From assembly GCA_947579665.1 (NCBI GenBank), contig OX388345.1:31897849-31961848 (forward strand): DNA of 64,000 nt. Reading direction: 5' to 3'. The notes under the pieces were generated by a model that was not told where the DNA came from, searched no databases, and saw only the letters and a program-made list of their open reading frames with translations. Of this stretch, positions 1 to 11,956 are shown in pieces. Made by a program: the position numbers and the translations under genes. This DNA comes from Sympetrum striolatum. Its lineage: Eukaryota > Arthropoda > Insecta > Odonata > Libellulidae. How positions within the stretch are numbered: position 1 is the stretch's first letter; each line of letters starts with the position of its first letter.

Positions 1-3000
1 AAAGAAGTAAAATTTTCAGTCAACAGGCATATGAATTAGATCAAAAGAAAACATGCTGATGAGCAAACCTTCTGCGAAAACCAGAGCAGGGCAAATTGAA
101 TGAAAGCTGAAGAATAATTAAAGAAAGGAGCAACAAAATGTTAGTTAGGGGGGATTAAAGGAAAGACAACGAAGATATACAACCAGTAAATACATCACTA
201 GTCAAATCGACAAAAAATAATGGAATTTTGAAGCTGTAACTCAAGATTTTCAATATTAATCTAAAGAGCTCCAGTTAAGTTTTCTTTGAGAGTATGAAAA
301 GCATGGTCATCTACACAGTTCCATATGCAGTAATAAATGCATTTACAAATTATTGAAAATGTTCGACAAGGAAGTTAGTTATAAAAAAGTTTAGCAATTA
401 ACTAGATTGGCCCGGCACTATGTGACACACTAAAGTTCAGAGCCGCAGAAGAGTTAAAATTACATAAAAGAAAATATATATAAGATATATACTGCTAAAT
501 AATTATGAATGAAAGTCTGGAGAACTATCATTCTTCAACCCTAGCCTATTGGGAGTAAAGGTTATCATAAAAGAATGTTTATGATACACAATTAACATCT
601 ATGAATAGAATCCGTTCCATTATCTCATCACTGACCATCGTCGAACTATGGAGAACCTATTTCCGCTTTAACATGCCTATGGAAACAATAAATTGAAAAG
701 CAGTCCACGCCAAGGCGATATAAACCCCAAAGTGTCCGTTTCCCATCCACAAGGCTCCCCGGAATGGCTTGTCATTCCGTTCGAACAATACCAATTACAA
801 AGGGCTCAACTACGATCGGGTGACGCTGTCGAGAGTAAATAAACAAAGCCCTAAGAGCAAGTGATATTGATAACTCCCAGGCAGACGGGGGATAGCCGAG
901 TTTGGACCGCTGTCGATCCCAAATGGATTATAATCGGTTTAATTAGGAGCGATGACATTGTGGCGGGACCTCGTACACAAGCAACTCGATGGTTTTGGCT
1001 CGTCGGACCATCTCTGCGTCACTTCTGTTATGACCCTCACGAGAGAGGGATATGACCGAGATATCTCCGACCACGTGTAACGTACACACTACTACATGTC
1101 ACTCCGAGTATCATTTTTGATAAGACTCGCAGACGGAATAAATTCTCGTTTTTTTACGGCTGGATGTATGAAAGAGAAGGCGAGTGCCGGAAATGACAAA
1201 GCAGGGGACTGTCACGATAAAGAGAATAGGTTGTATTATATTACGAGGTCCGACTGCCAATACTTTCATTAACTTCTTCAGTTCACGCCAAAAATTGATT
1301 TATTAACAGTGAGAAGCAGAAGACAAGGAAAACCGACTAGACTGGCCCAAACTATTTTTTAGACTAAAGGAGACCTTTTTCAAAACCAAGACATTTAATG
1401 TGGTGTCATAATTAGAGTCGCAAGGATGCAGGCTTATCATATTTTATTTATTCCTACAATCTCATGATTTTTCACACATCAACTTCGGATGCAAATAAGT
1501 TATTAAAGTCGCGAATCATTATCATACCTAATTAATTATTCCACAGCTCAATAAGAAAATAACACAGATTAATATCCAATATTACTTTTATTAATATGAT
1601 TAAATGTTGAGAATTTAGTATTGCGATGACTGATGAGAGGTAATCATGGAAAAAGCGAAGTAGCTCAGTTTTCTTCAGTATTTTCTGCGCTCTTGAACGT
1701 TGAATATCAAGTAGTTTTTACTCCGTTATAATTATTCGCACCCAATGTTAACAATTTCAATTTTTCGTAATGTTTACCCGATTACAAAATTATACTATCC
1801 ACAATAGATAATAATAAGCTTCTAAGAATTAAATAATAATCAAATAACACGAACCTGCTCCGCAAATTAGGATTATTTAAAATTATTTTAATTATTGATT
1901 GATAAAATTATTTTAGAAATATGCTTGTTAAGATAACAGAAAATTATTCATATAGGCACAATTAAGAACTAAACACGAAGCACTGCAGCGTCAAGGTTTC
2001 ACACTGGGTCCTGCTATAAGTTAAGCCATACCTACGGCGGCTGCATAAATCAATTCCTTTTACTATTATCAGCATTTTCTACTATGAAATGCCACCTTGT
2101 TAAGGCAAAAGCGATATATTTCATCTTAAATTGCAACAGTCGGGAACCCTCATTTTCGCCTCAAGATTCTCTAAAACCATCGAAGCGTAAAAGAGTACTC
2201 AAGAACCAATGAACCGCAAAATGATGGCAGTTAATTCCATCGAGCGCCGGATGAGGTCTTCGAAATTCGTACAATTGCACTTTTTATCATCGACCTGTGG
2301 ATCTTCCCGCACAGGTAAAAGAAGAGACTCCGTCGGAAATTCGCAACGAGCCATCACTCCGGAACCGAAATATCGAATGCTGTGAAGCATCGCTCGGGAC
2401 CACGTCCCCGGCGGGCGTTCTTCCATCCTTGAAGGATCCTTAGCGCAAATTGGGGCACACCGGCATCTCGCGAACTTTACTGCCCAGTAAAACTCCCTCG
2501 TTACGTACCCCGCCATTATGTAGGTTGCCTTGCTATCGAGGAAGCGGCCCATCGCAGGAATGCTTGTTCGAGAGCCATCGCATTAAAGTGATTCCAGTAA
2601 AGACGGTCGTCGAAGTGGAATTCTTCCGATCGGACATAAAAACGGCGATGCATATGCGGGCAATGGAAATGCCATTTCCTTGGACTCGATTCCAAACGCA
2701 TAAAAATTTTCATCGGCTGCGACAGAACCATGACGGAATCTGTGCGCTCCTTTCATAAGCCTTTTTATTCGTCTATCGATAAGACATTCTCTGGGAAATG
2801 ATTTTGATAGCCGCAGAACCGTATAAAAGAAACTATTAGGATATAGGGAATGCTCACTAAAGAGTTTTTGCTTCTCTTATCTCATTTATTCCCACATAGG
2901 GTTAGGTATGCTAGCTATGCGAATAGCTCAACTCACGTTTTTCATGGATTTCAAGTCCACTCCTTTCTTGGATCTAAGATGAACGTTAGCTCAATAGTAT

Positions 3001-6000
3001 AGAGGCTAAATTAGTTCGATGTACCAAGAACATTTCACGCGGTAAAAAGTATACCTTTTTTAACGCTTTTAACAAAAAATGAAGGAGTTTCTTAATAAGG
3101 GGGATAACCATAATGCCATACACAAAAAAAGGTAATAACTGCAGAGATTCTCAATTTTAACTAGTCTATAGCTTCAAAAGGTAAATTAAATTTAAATTGG
3201 GGAGCACCATGATTTAGAAAATAAACATTATATAGGATTGACTAATAGTGAACACAACAAATAAAGATATATTAATGATTTTTTGGAAAACATCGTTTTG
3301 ATCAAAAAGATTTCAAAATTTCATCACAATCTTGAACCTTTGATGATATAATTTTCCATTGAATTATTAACCATTAATTTTAAAATTGAAACATTCGAAT
3401 AAAACCTTAATACTGATTTTTAACAATTATGTAAAGTAACATTAGAAAAATACATTGTTTTTATTTAATGTTATCTTTTATCCCAACATGAAGACTCTCA
3501 GAGGTCACCGTGTTCACTTGCAAAGACCTTTTTAGTTGGTATTGTATCGAAAACAACAATATATTAGCTCCTACAAAAACGATTCATTGAAATAACCCCA
3601 GCTAAGTATCAGTTTCAACCATGTCTTTGTAGTTATTTTAGTTATGAATGAATTTATTGCATGAAAATATTGCTTAAGAATGACATCTCAAATTCTTCCT
3701 TGTTTGAGAACATATAGTTTCTAATCAAAATTATATCAAAACACAAAAGGGATTTTCAAAGTATGCTATATAGAATAAAAACACATATTACAGCGTCAAT
3801 AACGGTTACCTAGCAAGGTCATCCTTAACTATACATAGTCATCAGCCATCTTTCCATAACCTTACATAATTTAAGCACATAAAATGTACGTATCAAAAGA
3901 GAAAAGGCTACTGACCATAGAAAACAAAACACTCGTACACCTCCGCATACTATGGAGAAAATTCCCTCCGTATACGATAACGCTTTTCATTGAATAATAA
4001 CGGCACTGTAACCTTCCTTCTCAGGATTGAAACATCACAACGGCAGAGAAATTTCCCTCCATAACGAGAAGGAAACGGCAAACATTGACTGGGGCGCCGG
4101 GAACAAAAAGATTCCCCGCGCTGATTGCACGCCAATGGTATTTATGACACCGCCGTAATTTTCTAGGCTAATGTCGGCCTCCTCTTTCCCATGGCTCTGC
4201 ACACCTCATCTGTTTTTTCATTCTCTACGCGACCCGTTTACACACCCCTTGGAAGCTTATGTCGCAACGCGAAGAATATCTCACGAAGTGGCAGAAGTTA
4301 CTGGCTTGTCTTTCACGCCTTGTGCAGCGAGGAATTCTCATAACTGAACCGAAGAACATGATGCCCCTAAGAGTAAAATAAACTTTCCTGAAGCAATATT
4401 AATAAACAAATTTTCAACTAAAAGTAGAGCACATTCCATATTCGTATAATTTAAAGGTACTAATGTGATGATTCAGACAAAAAATAAACTGGAAAATGAA
4501 AAAAAAGATCATTTGTACTCGGAACCAGGCACTGAAGAATTTAGCTGATTTTTCTCAAGAATACTAAAGAATATCAATGAAATAATTAATCGTAAGAGTT
4601 GGGGATGGAACATTCATGAAATCGATATGTCAAATTTTTACATTTGGCATTTCTCAAAGAGACTCAAGCGTAACTTAGTGGGATTATTTCATTATAAAGT
4701 GAATAATTAAACCATAGTAAATCCCAAATTTAAAGTCATTATCGCTCTAAAAATATTTACAAATCGCGTAAGAGTTGATGCAAAAAGGAGAAAAGAATAT
4801 AATATTTGTTCTGTTCCTGGAAAACTTTTAAAACTGAAAATTTTAGTCATTTTATTTTACACCGAAACCCCGTTGTGAAAATAAAGCATTTTTTAAGTAC
4901 AAATCGTCTTTATTCACAATGCGTGAAGATGTTACACCATGGAAGACTACATTAATGAAAATAAAACTTCTCGTACGCATACACAGCAGATTAAAAAGAA
5001 TTGTCTATTTTTTCACGTTTTCTGAATTAGCTCACTTTCTATAGATATTCGATTATACTATCGAAATATACGAGGGAATTTCTATTTCCAATAGTACATT
5101 TTATTATGAAAACGTTGTTTCACCACATTTCGATTCAGAAGATTAATTTAAAAAGTTAGTGCAAGAGATGCAACACGTAAGATCCCAGAATGAAAATAAC
5201 ACGATATTTCGCTCTCCGTGAAAGAATTTGCATTGGAGTATATCCCCTCAACATCGACGACATGCAGATTCTAATCCCGTGTTCAAACTAAAAGGTATGC
5301 GGATTTTCCGTATTTTTTAGACTTCTTTTACGCTGCAAAACGCCTTTGGCATGCAGCGTTAAGGGTGGAAAGCTTCGAGGAAGATTTCGATTGCCCCTTT
5401 CGCGGAATAACCAGCCTGCGGTACGCCGGGGATACCAAGAACGGGATGTGCTGGAGTTATATACTCTTGAGCGTGAGGAGGCTGGGGTTCCTTAGGAATC
5501 GCGTCACCGCGGGAAAAGCATAAAAATCTGGATATCATCTTCTTCCGCCCGTGGAATGGACTTATACTGCACCACGCCGAAGTGGAGTGAGACTATTAAA
5601 GCTGAAGGGCAATAAACAATGACAACTAATGCCAAGGAACTTCCATAAATTTACGCAAAGATAAGCGAAGCCAGATAAGGTTAAAAGTAGAGATTAAAAA
5701 TTATCGAACGCAATTTTAGATGTGGAAATTCAAGATGACGATAAGTTAAGATGGCGGGATTCCCCGAAAAGGCAATTTCGCCGCAACAGAAATACTAAAA
5801 TATAATTTTATGATTCTCATTTCTCACCGCAACTTTTTGTTAAAATTTCTAGCTTTCCTCAGTAAAATCGTGAACTTTAAATCGCTCTGAGATATAAAAT
5901 AACATTGAATCGACTACTTTATTATAGCAGACGGGAGCATGAACGTAAATGTACGTAACTCATTTGAACTATAATTGTGCCTTTTCTTAATAGAAAATTC

Positions 6001-6465
6001 GGGAATGCAAAGTACTACACATTACGATACAGCCTCTTCTTAGTCTCAATAAATAAAGCCCTGAAAGCAGGATGATACAGAGATAAATTCTATGACTGTA
6101 TCCGGATCATCTCTCTATGGATCAATCAGCCGTTAATTCGACGTGAAATGAGGTACATGTAATTAGATAACGAATCAAATTATACAGGAAACCAAGACAT
6201 AAAATTATAGATAAAGAATCAAATTATACCAGGAACTATGAAAAATCTTGGATGACCTACCATGATACGTTAATTATACGATTATAAAGATTAATGGGCT
6301 ATTTTTGCTGTTATTTTTATTATTAATCGATTATGTTGTTTATTGATGCATTGTTTTATAATAATAATTGTATATAATGAGAATAGCTACTCCAGAGTTT
6401 TTTGAAAAACTGTGAAGACATTTGTAAATAAATAGATTAATAAAAAAGATGATTAATTCATAAAC
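1..6465. other. No recognisable gene
   Basis: AT-rich sequence with two GC-richer patches (about 2200-2760 and 5220-5600). Open frames there overlap on opposite strands, lack family signatures and look fortuitous. No RNA gene, terminal repeat or exon with convincing splice sites was identified. Confidence 0.6.
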
Positions 6466-6668
6466 AAATAAACAATAAATAAATATAGAAATAATTGAAT
6501 AAATAAATGAATAAAAAAATGAATGAATAAATGAAATAAATGAATAAATAAATGAATAAATAAATGAATAAATAAATGAATAAATAAATAAATAAATAAA
6601 TAAATGAACTAATAAATGAATAAATAAATGAATAAATAAATGAATAAATGAATGAATGAATGAATGAA

Positions 6669-6735
<67 letters not shown>

Positions 6736-6738
6736 ATA
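6466..6738. repeat. AAAT/GAAT-type microsatellite, about 270 bp
   Basis: This is an almost continuous tetranucleotide array of AAAT with interspersed AATG units; the distal part (about 6664-6737) is pure AAAT. The reverse strand gives a long spurious open frame of repeated Phe-Ile-Tyr-Leu, which is not a protein. Confidence 0.95.
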
Positions 6739-7290
6739 CGAGACTCACGAATAAGACTGCAATACGCATTGACTTACACTCAGAATTGAAATGCACTTAG
6801 AATTAAAAGAATACGCTACACTTTCCATAGCATTGTAAACAAACCCTGCGATAAAAAAATTACGCCGTACAAAGAGGGTGCGATAAAATTTATTTCCAAA
6901 CACTTTCAAAAATTAAACAGCCGGATCGGAAACATTGTAATTCACATCGCTATCTTGGATGCAAAAACTAATCTGCTCGGAATTTCATTTACACGAGGTG
7001 AAGAAAGCAATGTACGATACTTCCACAGCCAAGTACAGCTGAATGAGATCGATGCTAAAGAAAGAATAAATTCTCGCTACGAACTGGTTTTATTGTTATT
7101 TTAATTGGGCGAGCGTCTCGGAGGAACTGAGATAAGGGTACAAAAAGCGATCTCTGTTCATTAAAACTAATCGCGTGATCATGAGACACATTACATCTGC
7201 AAATTTAATCCCGAACGATACTAACTTTTTTGCGGGGACGCGGACAGAATTCTGGCGAAGAAGAATCGGGAAAGGCTATGCATAATGCAC

Positions 7291-7505
7291 GGTGAGAGGA
7301 AAGTGGAAGAAGTAGGGAAGAAACCTGATTGGAGATCGGGAAAGTAAATCGAAGGGAAGACGAAAGGAAAATCACGCAAATAGAGAATCAGAGAAAACAA
7401 AATCGAACCGAAAGAGAAAAGGCAAGGAGGAAAGAAATACTGAAGCGAGAGCAATATGAAAATTGGAAAAATAAATTTGGAGAAAGGTTAGAGAGGGACA
7501 GAGAC
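7291..7505 (+). other. Strongly purine-skewed tract
   Basis: About 200 bases are dominated by A and G on the plus strand. Both strands give open frames through it (Lys/Arg/Glu-rich one way, Ser/Phe/Leu-rich the other), which is a composition effect. No protein family is recognisable. Confidence 0.6.
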
Positions 7506-8085
7506 GGCATAAAATCAACTAGGGTAAACGTGACGTCACAGCATTCCGGTATAGAGTGGAAAGCAGAGGTATAGTACGTCACTCCTTAACTTGCCTCATT
7601 CCCTCTAAATTTTTTGTAGCATACATTAGAGGTATAAATTCATTATATATATTCATTCATTCAGCCATTCATATATATTCATATATATTTTCGCCTTCCG
7701 GAAGTACAGATAAAAACCTTACCCATGAGAGGGATAAGGAAAACAATAGGAATATGGAGGTGTCGGTAAAGTATTCAGTATTCAAAGCTGGTTGGTACCT
7801 CATCCCTTGTAACATTAACAACAAAGAGATGATAAGCAAGATGAGGAATGTGGTAGTTTGCTCTAGCTTTCGTAACCAAGCTAGAATGCTATAAGAGAAA
7901 CAAATTTACGAAGGGAATCACAATAACTCTACAAGTTTTCTTAGCATTTCATTATGGAGAGACCTTAGTAAGTACCACTGTTTATCATAACTCGTACCTC
8001 AGCAGCTTCTATTTCATTGAACCGCTGAAATGTTAAGGTGAATAAGAGAATAATAAAGGACCAAGTCAAAGATTGTAATAAGAAT

Positions 8086-8139
8086 TTGTATCACAAGAAT
8101 TTAATTTCAACAATCTTGTATCACAAGAATTTAATTTCA
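8086..8139 (+). repeat. Direct repeat of 24 bp, 30-bp period
   Basis: TTGTATCACAAGAATTTAAT plus four further bases at 8086-8109 is repeated exactly at 8116-8139. This looks like a recent local duplication. Confidence 0.9.
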
Positions 8140-9125
8140 TCATGATAACCTTACGATAAGCTAATGAATGAAGCATATCTTCCGATAGGTCTATCTTTAT
8201 TTTTATGTGTAGAAAGGGAGGAATGTGTTTGGAAGTTGAAACGATTCAATTTTAAAAATACAGAGATAGGAAGGAAATAGAATATAATAGCATTGTGAAA
8301 TAACTACACTAAATAGGAAAGACGGAAAAAAGAGATTGAAATAATTTCAATGTGCCTTTACTTCATCTTATTTATTGCCACTGTTAAGAAATAGATTCAC
8401 AATAAAATCATCAAAAAACTTTTTCAAACACCCGATGCGCATTTCGCTCTCAATGAAAGAATCTACGGAAGCAAAAGATGATTTTTTTATTCAAGATGCT
8501 CTCGTTGAAATCGAAATAATTATTGGGTGTTTCAAAAGGTTTTGTGTTTGGCACTTGCTATTTCATTAATTTTCACCATAAATTTTCTCACTAATAATAC
8601 AGATACTATTCCTTGTTCTCCACAAAATAAGTATAAGTAAATCCACATGGCATCTGACCTTCGCTATGGATCCCGGAATCCTTCGGAATAATCAACCTGT
8701 ACGTGTTGGTCCTTAGGTGGGAGAGAAAGGCGCTTCTAATGCACAAATCCGAAGAGAATGGGGAGCGAAGGGAGACAAAAACGCGGCTCCAGAACCAGGT
8801 TACCGTTAGACTTAACTGCTGCACGGCGAATACAAACTAGAACGCGCATTTGAATACGGAGGCTGCATACGAACGATCCCATAAAAGATACAGAATCCGA
8901 TTCAATTGCTATCGATAGGAAAACACAGGGTGGCCATCAGCCACGAAACAGGCACCCACTACAACCGTAAATTGGACATCGTTTAAGGGGAAACACGATG
9001 TCGAATTCAAATTTGTATTTACCGATCTAGAAAGCGAGTGAAATTACCTTTACAGTTATCTGACGTGAGACTTACCCTTGAGAAGTTGTAGAGTATGATT
9101 TATAGTAAGTTTTCATAAAAGTGTA

Positions 9126-9365
9126 GGGTAAAGTGGGGGAATGGTGCGCACCTAAGCGAAAAAAAATATTTTACCCTAACTGTGGCTATTACAAGGACGA
9201 TACTTATGTGTAACTCTTCTAAATATATCTGTGTACAATAGTAAAAATTATCACATTGATATTCCTTAAGGTTAACTAAATATATTGCATAAACTAAGAA
9301 GATGCATTTGCGCATGATTACCCGCATGGTAGGGTAATGGTGCGCGTGTGGTTGGGTAATGGTCC
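9126..9365. repeat. Left terminal repeat and subterminal motif array of element 1
   Basis: Besides the terminal copy at 9126-9153, the motif GGGTAATGGTGCGCR recurs at 9328-9346 and, shortened, at 9353-9365. An inverted version (GCGCATGATTACCCGC) sits at 9310-9325. Repeated sites just inside transposon ends commonly act as transposase binding sites; that role is inferred here. Confidence 0.75.
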
Positions 9366-9531
9366 TCAGGGGCGTTCAGGTTAAAATAAAGAGAGATACG
9401 ACTTTTTTTACACACAAATTATTTTTATTGGTACAAAAAAGATAATAGTACTTATTCAAAATTATAAGAAAATCCACAATGAAAACTTGTAATTTAAAAA
9501 AAAATTTAAAACAACATTTTTATGGTTAGAC

Positions 9532-11493
9532 CTAGTTAGGATTTAAACAAAAGTAACATAGATAACCTTCGGCTGAGTCTGCCTCAGAGCAGTTAGCATG
9601 GCTCCATGAAGAACAGGTAATGCACCTGTACCATAGTTCACGATCTTTTCCAATGTCACAACAAATATTGCAAATGTCAGTAGAATCCTTGTTGACTGCA
9701 GATGGCAACGGATTTGTGGCTAAGTCGTCGAATTCGTCGTCTTGACACAACACTTTTGGATCAACGTCTGATTCTTCAGATGACTTAAACTCTATTTTAT
9801 CTATTTTTTATATTTTATTGGTTCCTTCTTAATTTTAGGGATTTCTTTGTTATCACGATGTTTTTTGCTAGGTGCTTTTTCATAACCCAGGGGACGTGCA
9901 GCTTTCTTCATTTCCCTCTCTTTCTTTTTTTCCTCATTGATAATTTTGTTTTTCATAGCCTTTTCCAACTTTACTTTTACAGGTGTGCTGGTCAATATCT
10001 CTGAGTGTTGCTTTGCACGCGGCTTTACTTTTTTTGCTGTTTTTGTACTTGGTTTAGGGATCGGCACAAAATTAAAAAAATAATTGTCTTTAGATGTTGA
10101 TGGAGTTGGGTTATCATACAAACTTTGATCATAGCTTTCAGAGTGTTCGGAAGGTTCAATTTGTTGACTTTAATTAGCCCTACTTCCGTTTCCTTCGGAG
10201 GACGCTTTGGTCTGACCAGAGTCTAGATTAGCAGAAAAATCCGTAATCTCAACATCAAATGGCTGGCCAATTATTTCTCTTGCAGCTGCAAAATCGTCCT
10301 CAGAAAATTTGTCAGGATTGAATGGAAAAATTCCTGATGTTCTGAATCCTGACACGGAAGTGCTTATTTTGGCCACTTTCACAAAAGCTTTATTCAAAAG
10401 CTCTGCTACATCATATTCCGTGATCTTTGTGTGTCCTGTCGATGTAAGGTAAAAGTCACACTCTCTGTAGAATGCACTCTTAAGCGGACTAAAAATGTCA
10501 GGTCCAGAGGTTGGAGCCTATGAGAGGTGTGCGGTGGATGTGGCACCATATGAATGAAGTTTTCTTTACAAAACTCATAAGCTTCCATCGAAACGTGGCT
10601 ACCATGATTGTCTAGGACTAGCAGCATAGGATAACTCTTAGTTGGGTGTATATGACTTTAAAGTGATTAAGACACTGCAGAAAAATACCGCTATTGTTCC
10701 AACCGTTAGGAGAGATGGTATAAGCAGCACCGATCGGTCCATTTCTTTCAAGAAGGGTTGTCATTCTGGCACGAGGATAAACAAACAATGGCGGGGTGAA
10801 CTGTCCAGACGCGCTCATTGCAAAAATAACTGTGATCGTTCTTCCACGCTCCCCAGATGTCGCAGCTCCTATCTGTTATACCCCCTTGGGCCCATAAACC
10901 TTAGGACATTTCTTCTGGACGGTGCTTATTCCAGTTGCATCCTGGTTATAAATTCTATGGGCAGGAAAAATATGCTTCTGCATAACTGTTTCAAGGTTTT
11001 TATAAAAAAGCTGTACTTCATCTTGATTAAAACCAGCAAATCTGTTAAGACTAGTGGCTTGAGGTTGACGAAGACTTATACTGGGGTGTCTTTTAAAAAA
11101 ATCGTAGAGCTAGTCTTTATCGGCTGGACCTTGTTCAACATTAAATGTGTTAAGAATGTTATTTTTGTGTGCATAATTAAAAACCAAGCGACGTAATAGC
11201 TTCTGGGACACGCCATAAAACAGTTTAAAAAGTATAAGGATGTATTCCTCCAAATCTTGTTCAACTTCTTCTAAAAATACAGGTTTATTCCCTAACCGAG
11301 GATTATTAGGACTAAGATTAGGCCTATTTTGGGTTAGGGACAATTGTTACCGTAGAGTAAATTCGGGTATACCGAAACTCCTTCCCACTTCTCTAATCTT
11401 TCTTTTATCCATCTCGATGGCTACGAAAGCCTTTTTCAACGTGTCTACATTGTAGGAAAGTCTCTTATTTTTTCTCATGTACTTCTTCGGCAT
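9532..11493 (-). pseudogene. pogo/Tigger-like transposase with C-terminal PHD finger, broken
   Basis: Reading from 11493 downward, the N-terminus (MPKKYMRKNKR...) is a psq-type helix-turn-helix with the usual IREVGRSFGIP segment. Next comes a CENP-B-like DNA-binding domain (RLGNKPVFLEEVEQDLEEYI, then KRHPSISLRQPQ). The DDD catalytic core follows: first Asp in IYNQDATG (Ala where Glu is usual), second in LLVLDNHGSH, third in HRLQPLDLTF. A lysine-rich linker leads to a C4HC3 PHD finger (CNIC, RCITC, WSHANC, CYFC) at about 9540-9672. Damage seen: in-frame stops near 11351, 11110 (a Trp codon in relatives), 10880 (a Lys codon in relatives) and 10170; frameshifts near 10650, 10490 (poly-T) and 9815 (poly-A). 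The length fits intact relatives of about 600-650 residues. It cannot make an active transposase. Confidence 0.88.
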
Positions 11494-11552
11494 CTGTGAA
11501 CAATAACGAAAAAAAACGAATAATTGGGGAGCCTTACCATATAACTGCATAA

Positions 11553-11954
11553 GGGGGAATTGTGCGCACCGCTGCGCACCATTACCCGTTTGTGCTCTGA
11601 CCGTTGTTTTGCCTTATAACTATGAAATTAAAAACGGAAATGCAAAACCGATTGTACCAAATATTAGAGCAAGGACTACCATTAATAAATATGTGTATAA
11701 GTTCTTCAGGAATCAATAAAATAACCCTTACTTTCAGTTTTTTGTGACAGCAGAAATAAGATCGGCTGACGCGGTTTCAATGTTTTGTCTCACATAACCT
11801 CAAAATTACACTTCCGGGCGCAACTTGGTATCGTTGTAGTTCCTGAGCCTACTACATCTTAGTAGGAGCCTACCTGAGCCTACTAACTACATACTAAATA
11901 CGAAATATTCGATGCGCACGATTACCCGCCGCGCACAATTACCCTACTCTCCCC
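11553..11954. repeat. Right subterminal motif array and terminal repeat of element 1
   Basis: The same motif as at the left end occurs at 11553-11570 (GGGGGAATTGTGCGCACC), 11571-11588 inverted, 11911-11927 inverted, and in the terminal copy ending at 11954. The array lies between the presumed transposase start at 11493 and the element end, so it would also overlap the promoter region of the transposase gene. Confidence 0.75.
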
Positions 11955-11956
11955 TA

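Larger units (their letters stand above)
9126..11954 (-). mobile_element. pogo/Tigger-like DNA transposon, complete ends, inactivated (element 1)
   Basis: The element is about 2.83 kb and is flanked on each side by TA (9124-9125 and 11955-11956), the target duplication of the Tc1/mariner/pogo superfamily. The two ends are imperfect inverted repeats: counting from the flanking GTA, 22 of the first 28 positions match by eye, both sides containing the core GGGTAAT/AATGGTGCGCA-like motif. Inside lies one minus-strand transposase pseudogene. The copy is old, since the coding region has several stop codons and frameshifts. The flanking DNA shows no relation to element 2 at 31232-33729, so the two are independent insertions of related families. 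Confidence 0.88.

Noticed and set aside
2199..2758. Overlapping open frames on both strands in a GC-richer patch
   Set aside because: The frames overlap antiparallel and none shows family motifs.
6458..6796. 112-codon minus-strand open frame of Phe-Ile-Tyr-Leu repeats
   Set aside because: It is the translation of the AAAT microsatellite.
10642..11196. 184-codon plus-strand open frame, the longest in the window
   Set aside because: It is the antisense shadow of the element 1 transposase core.
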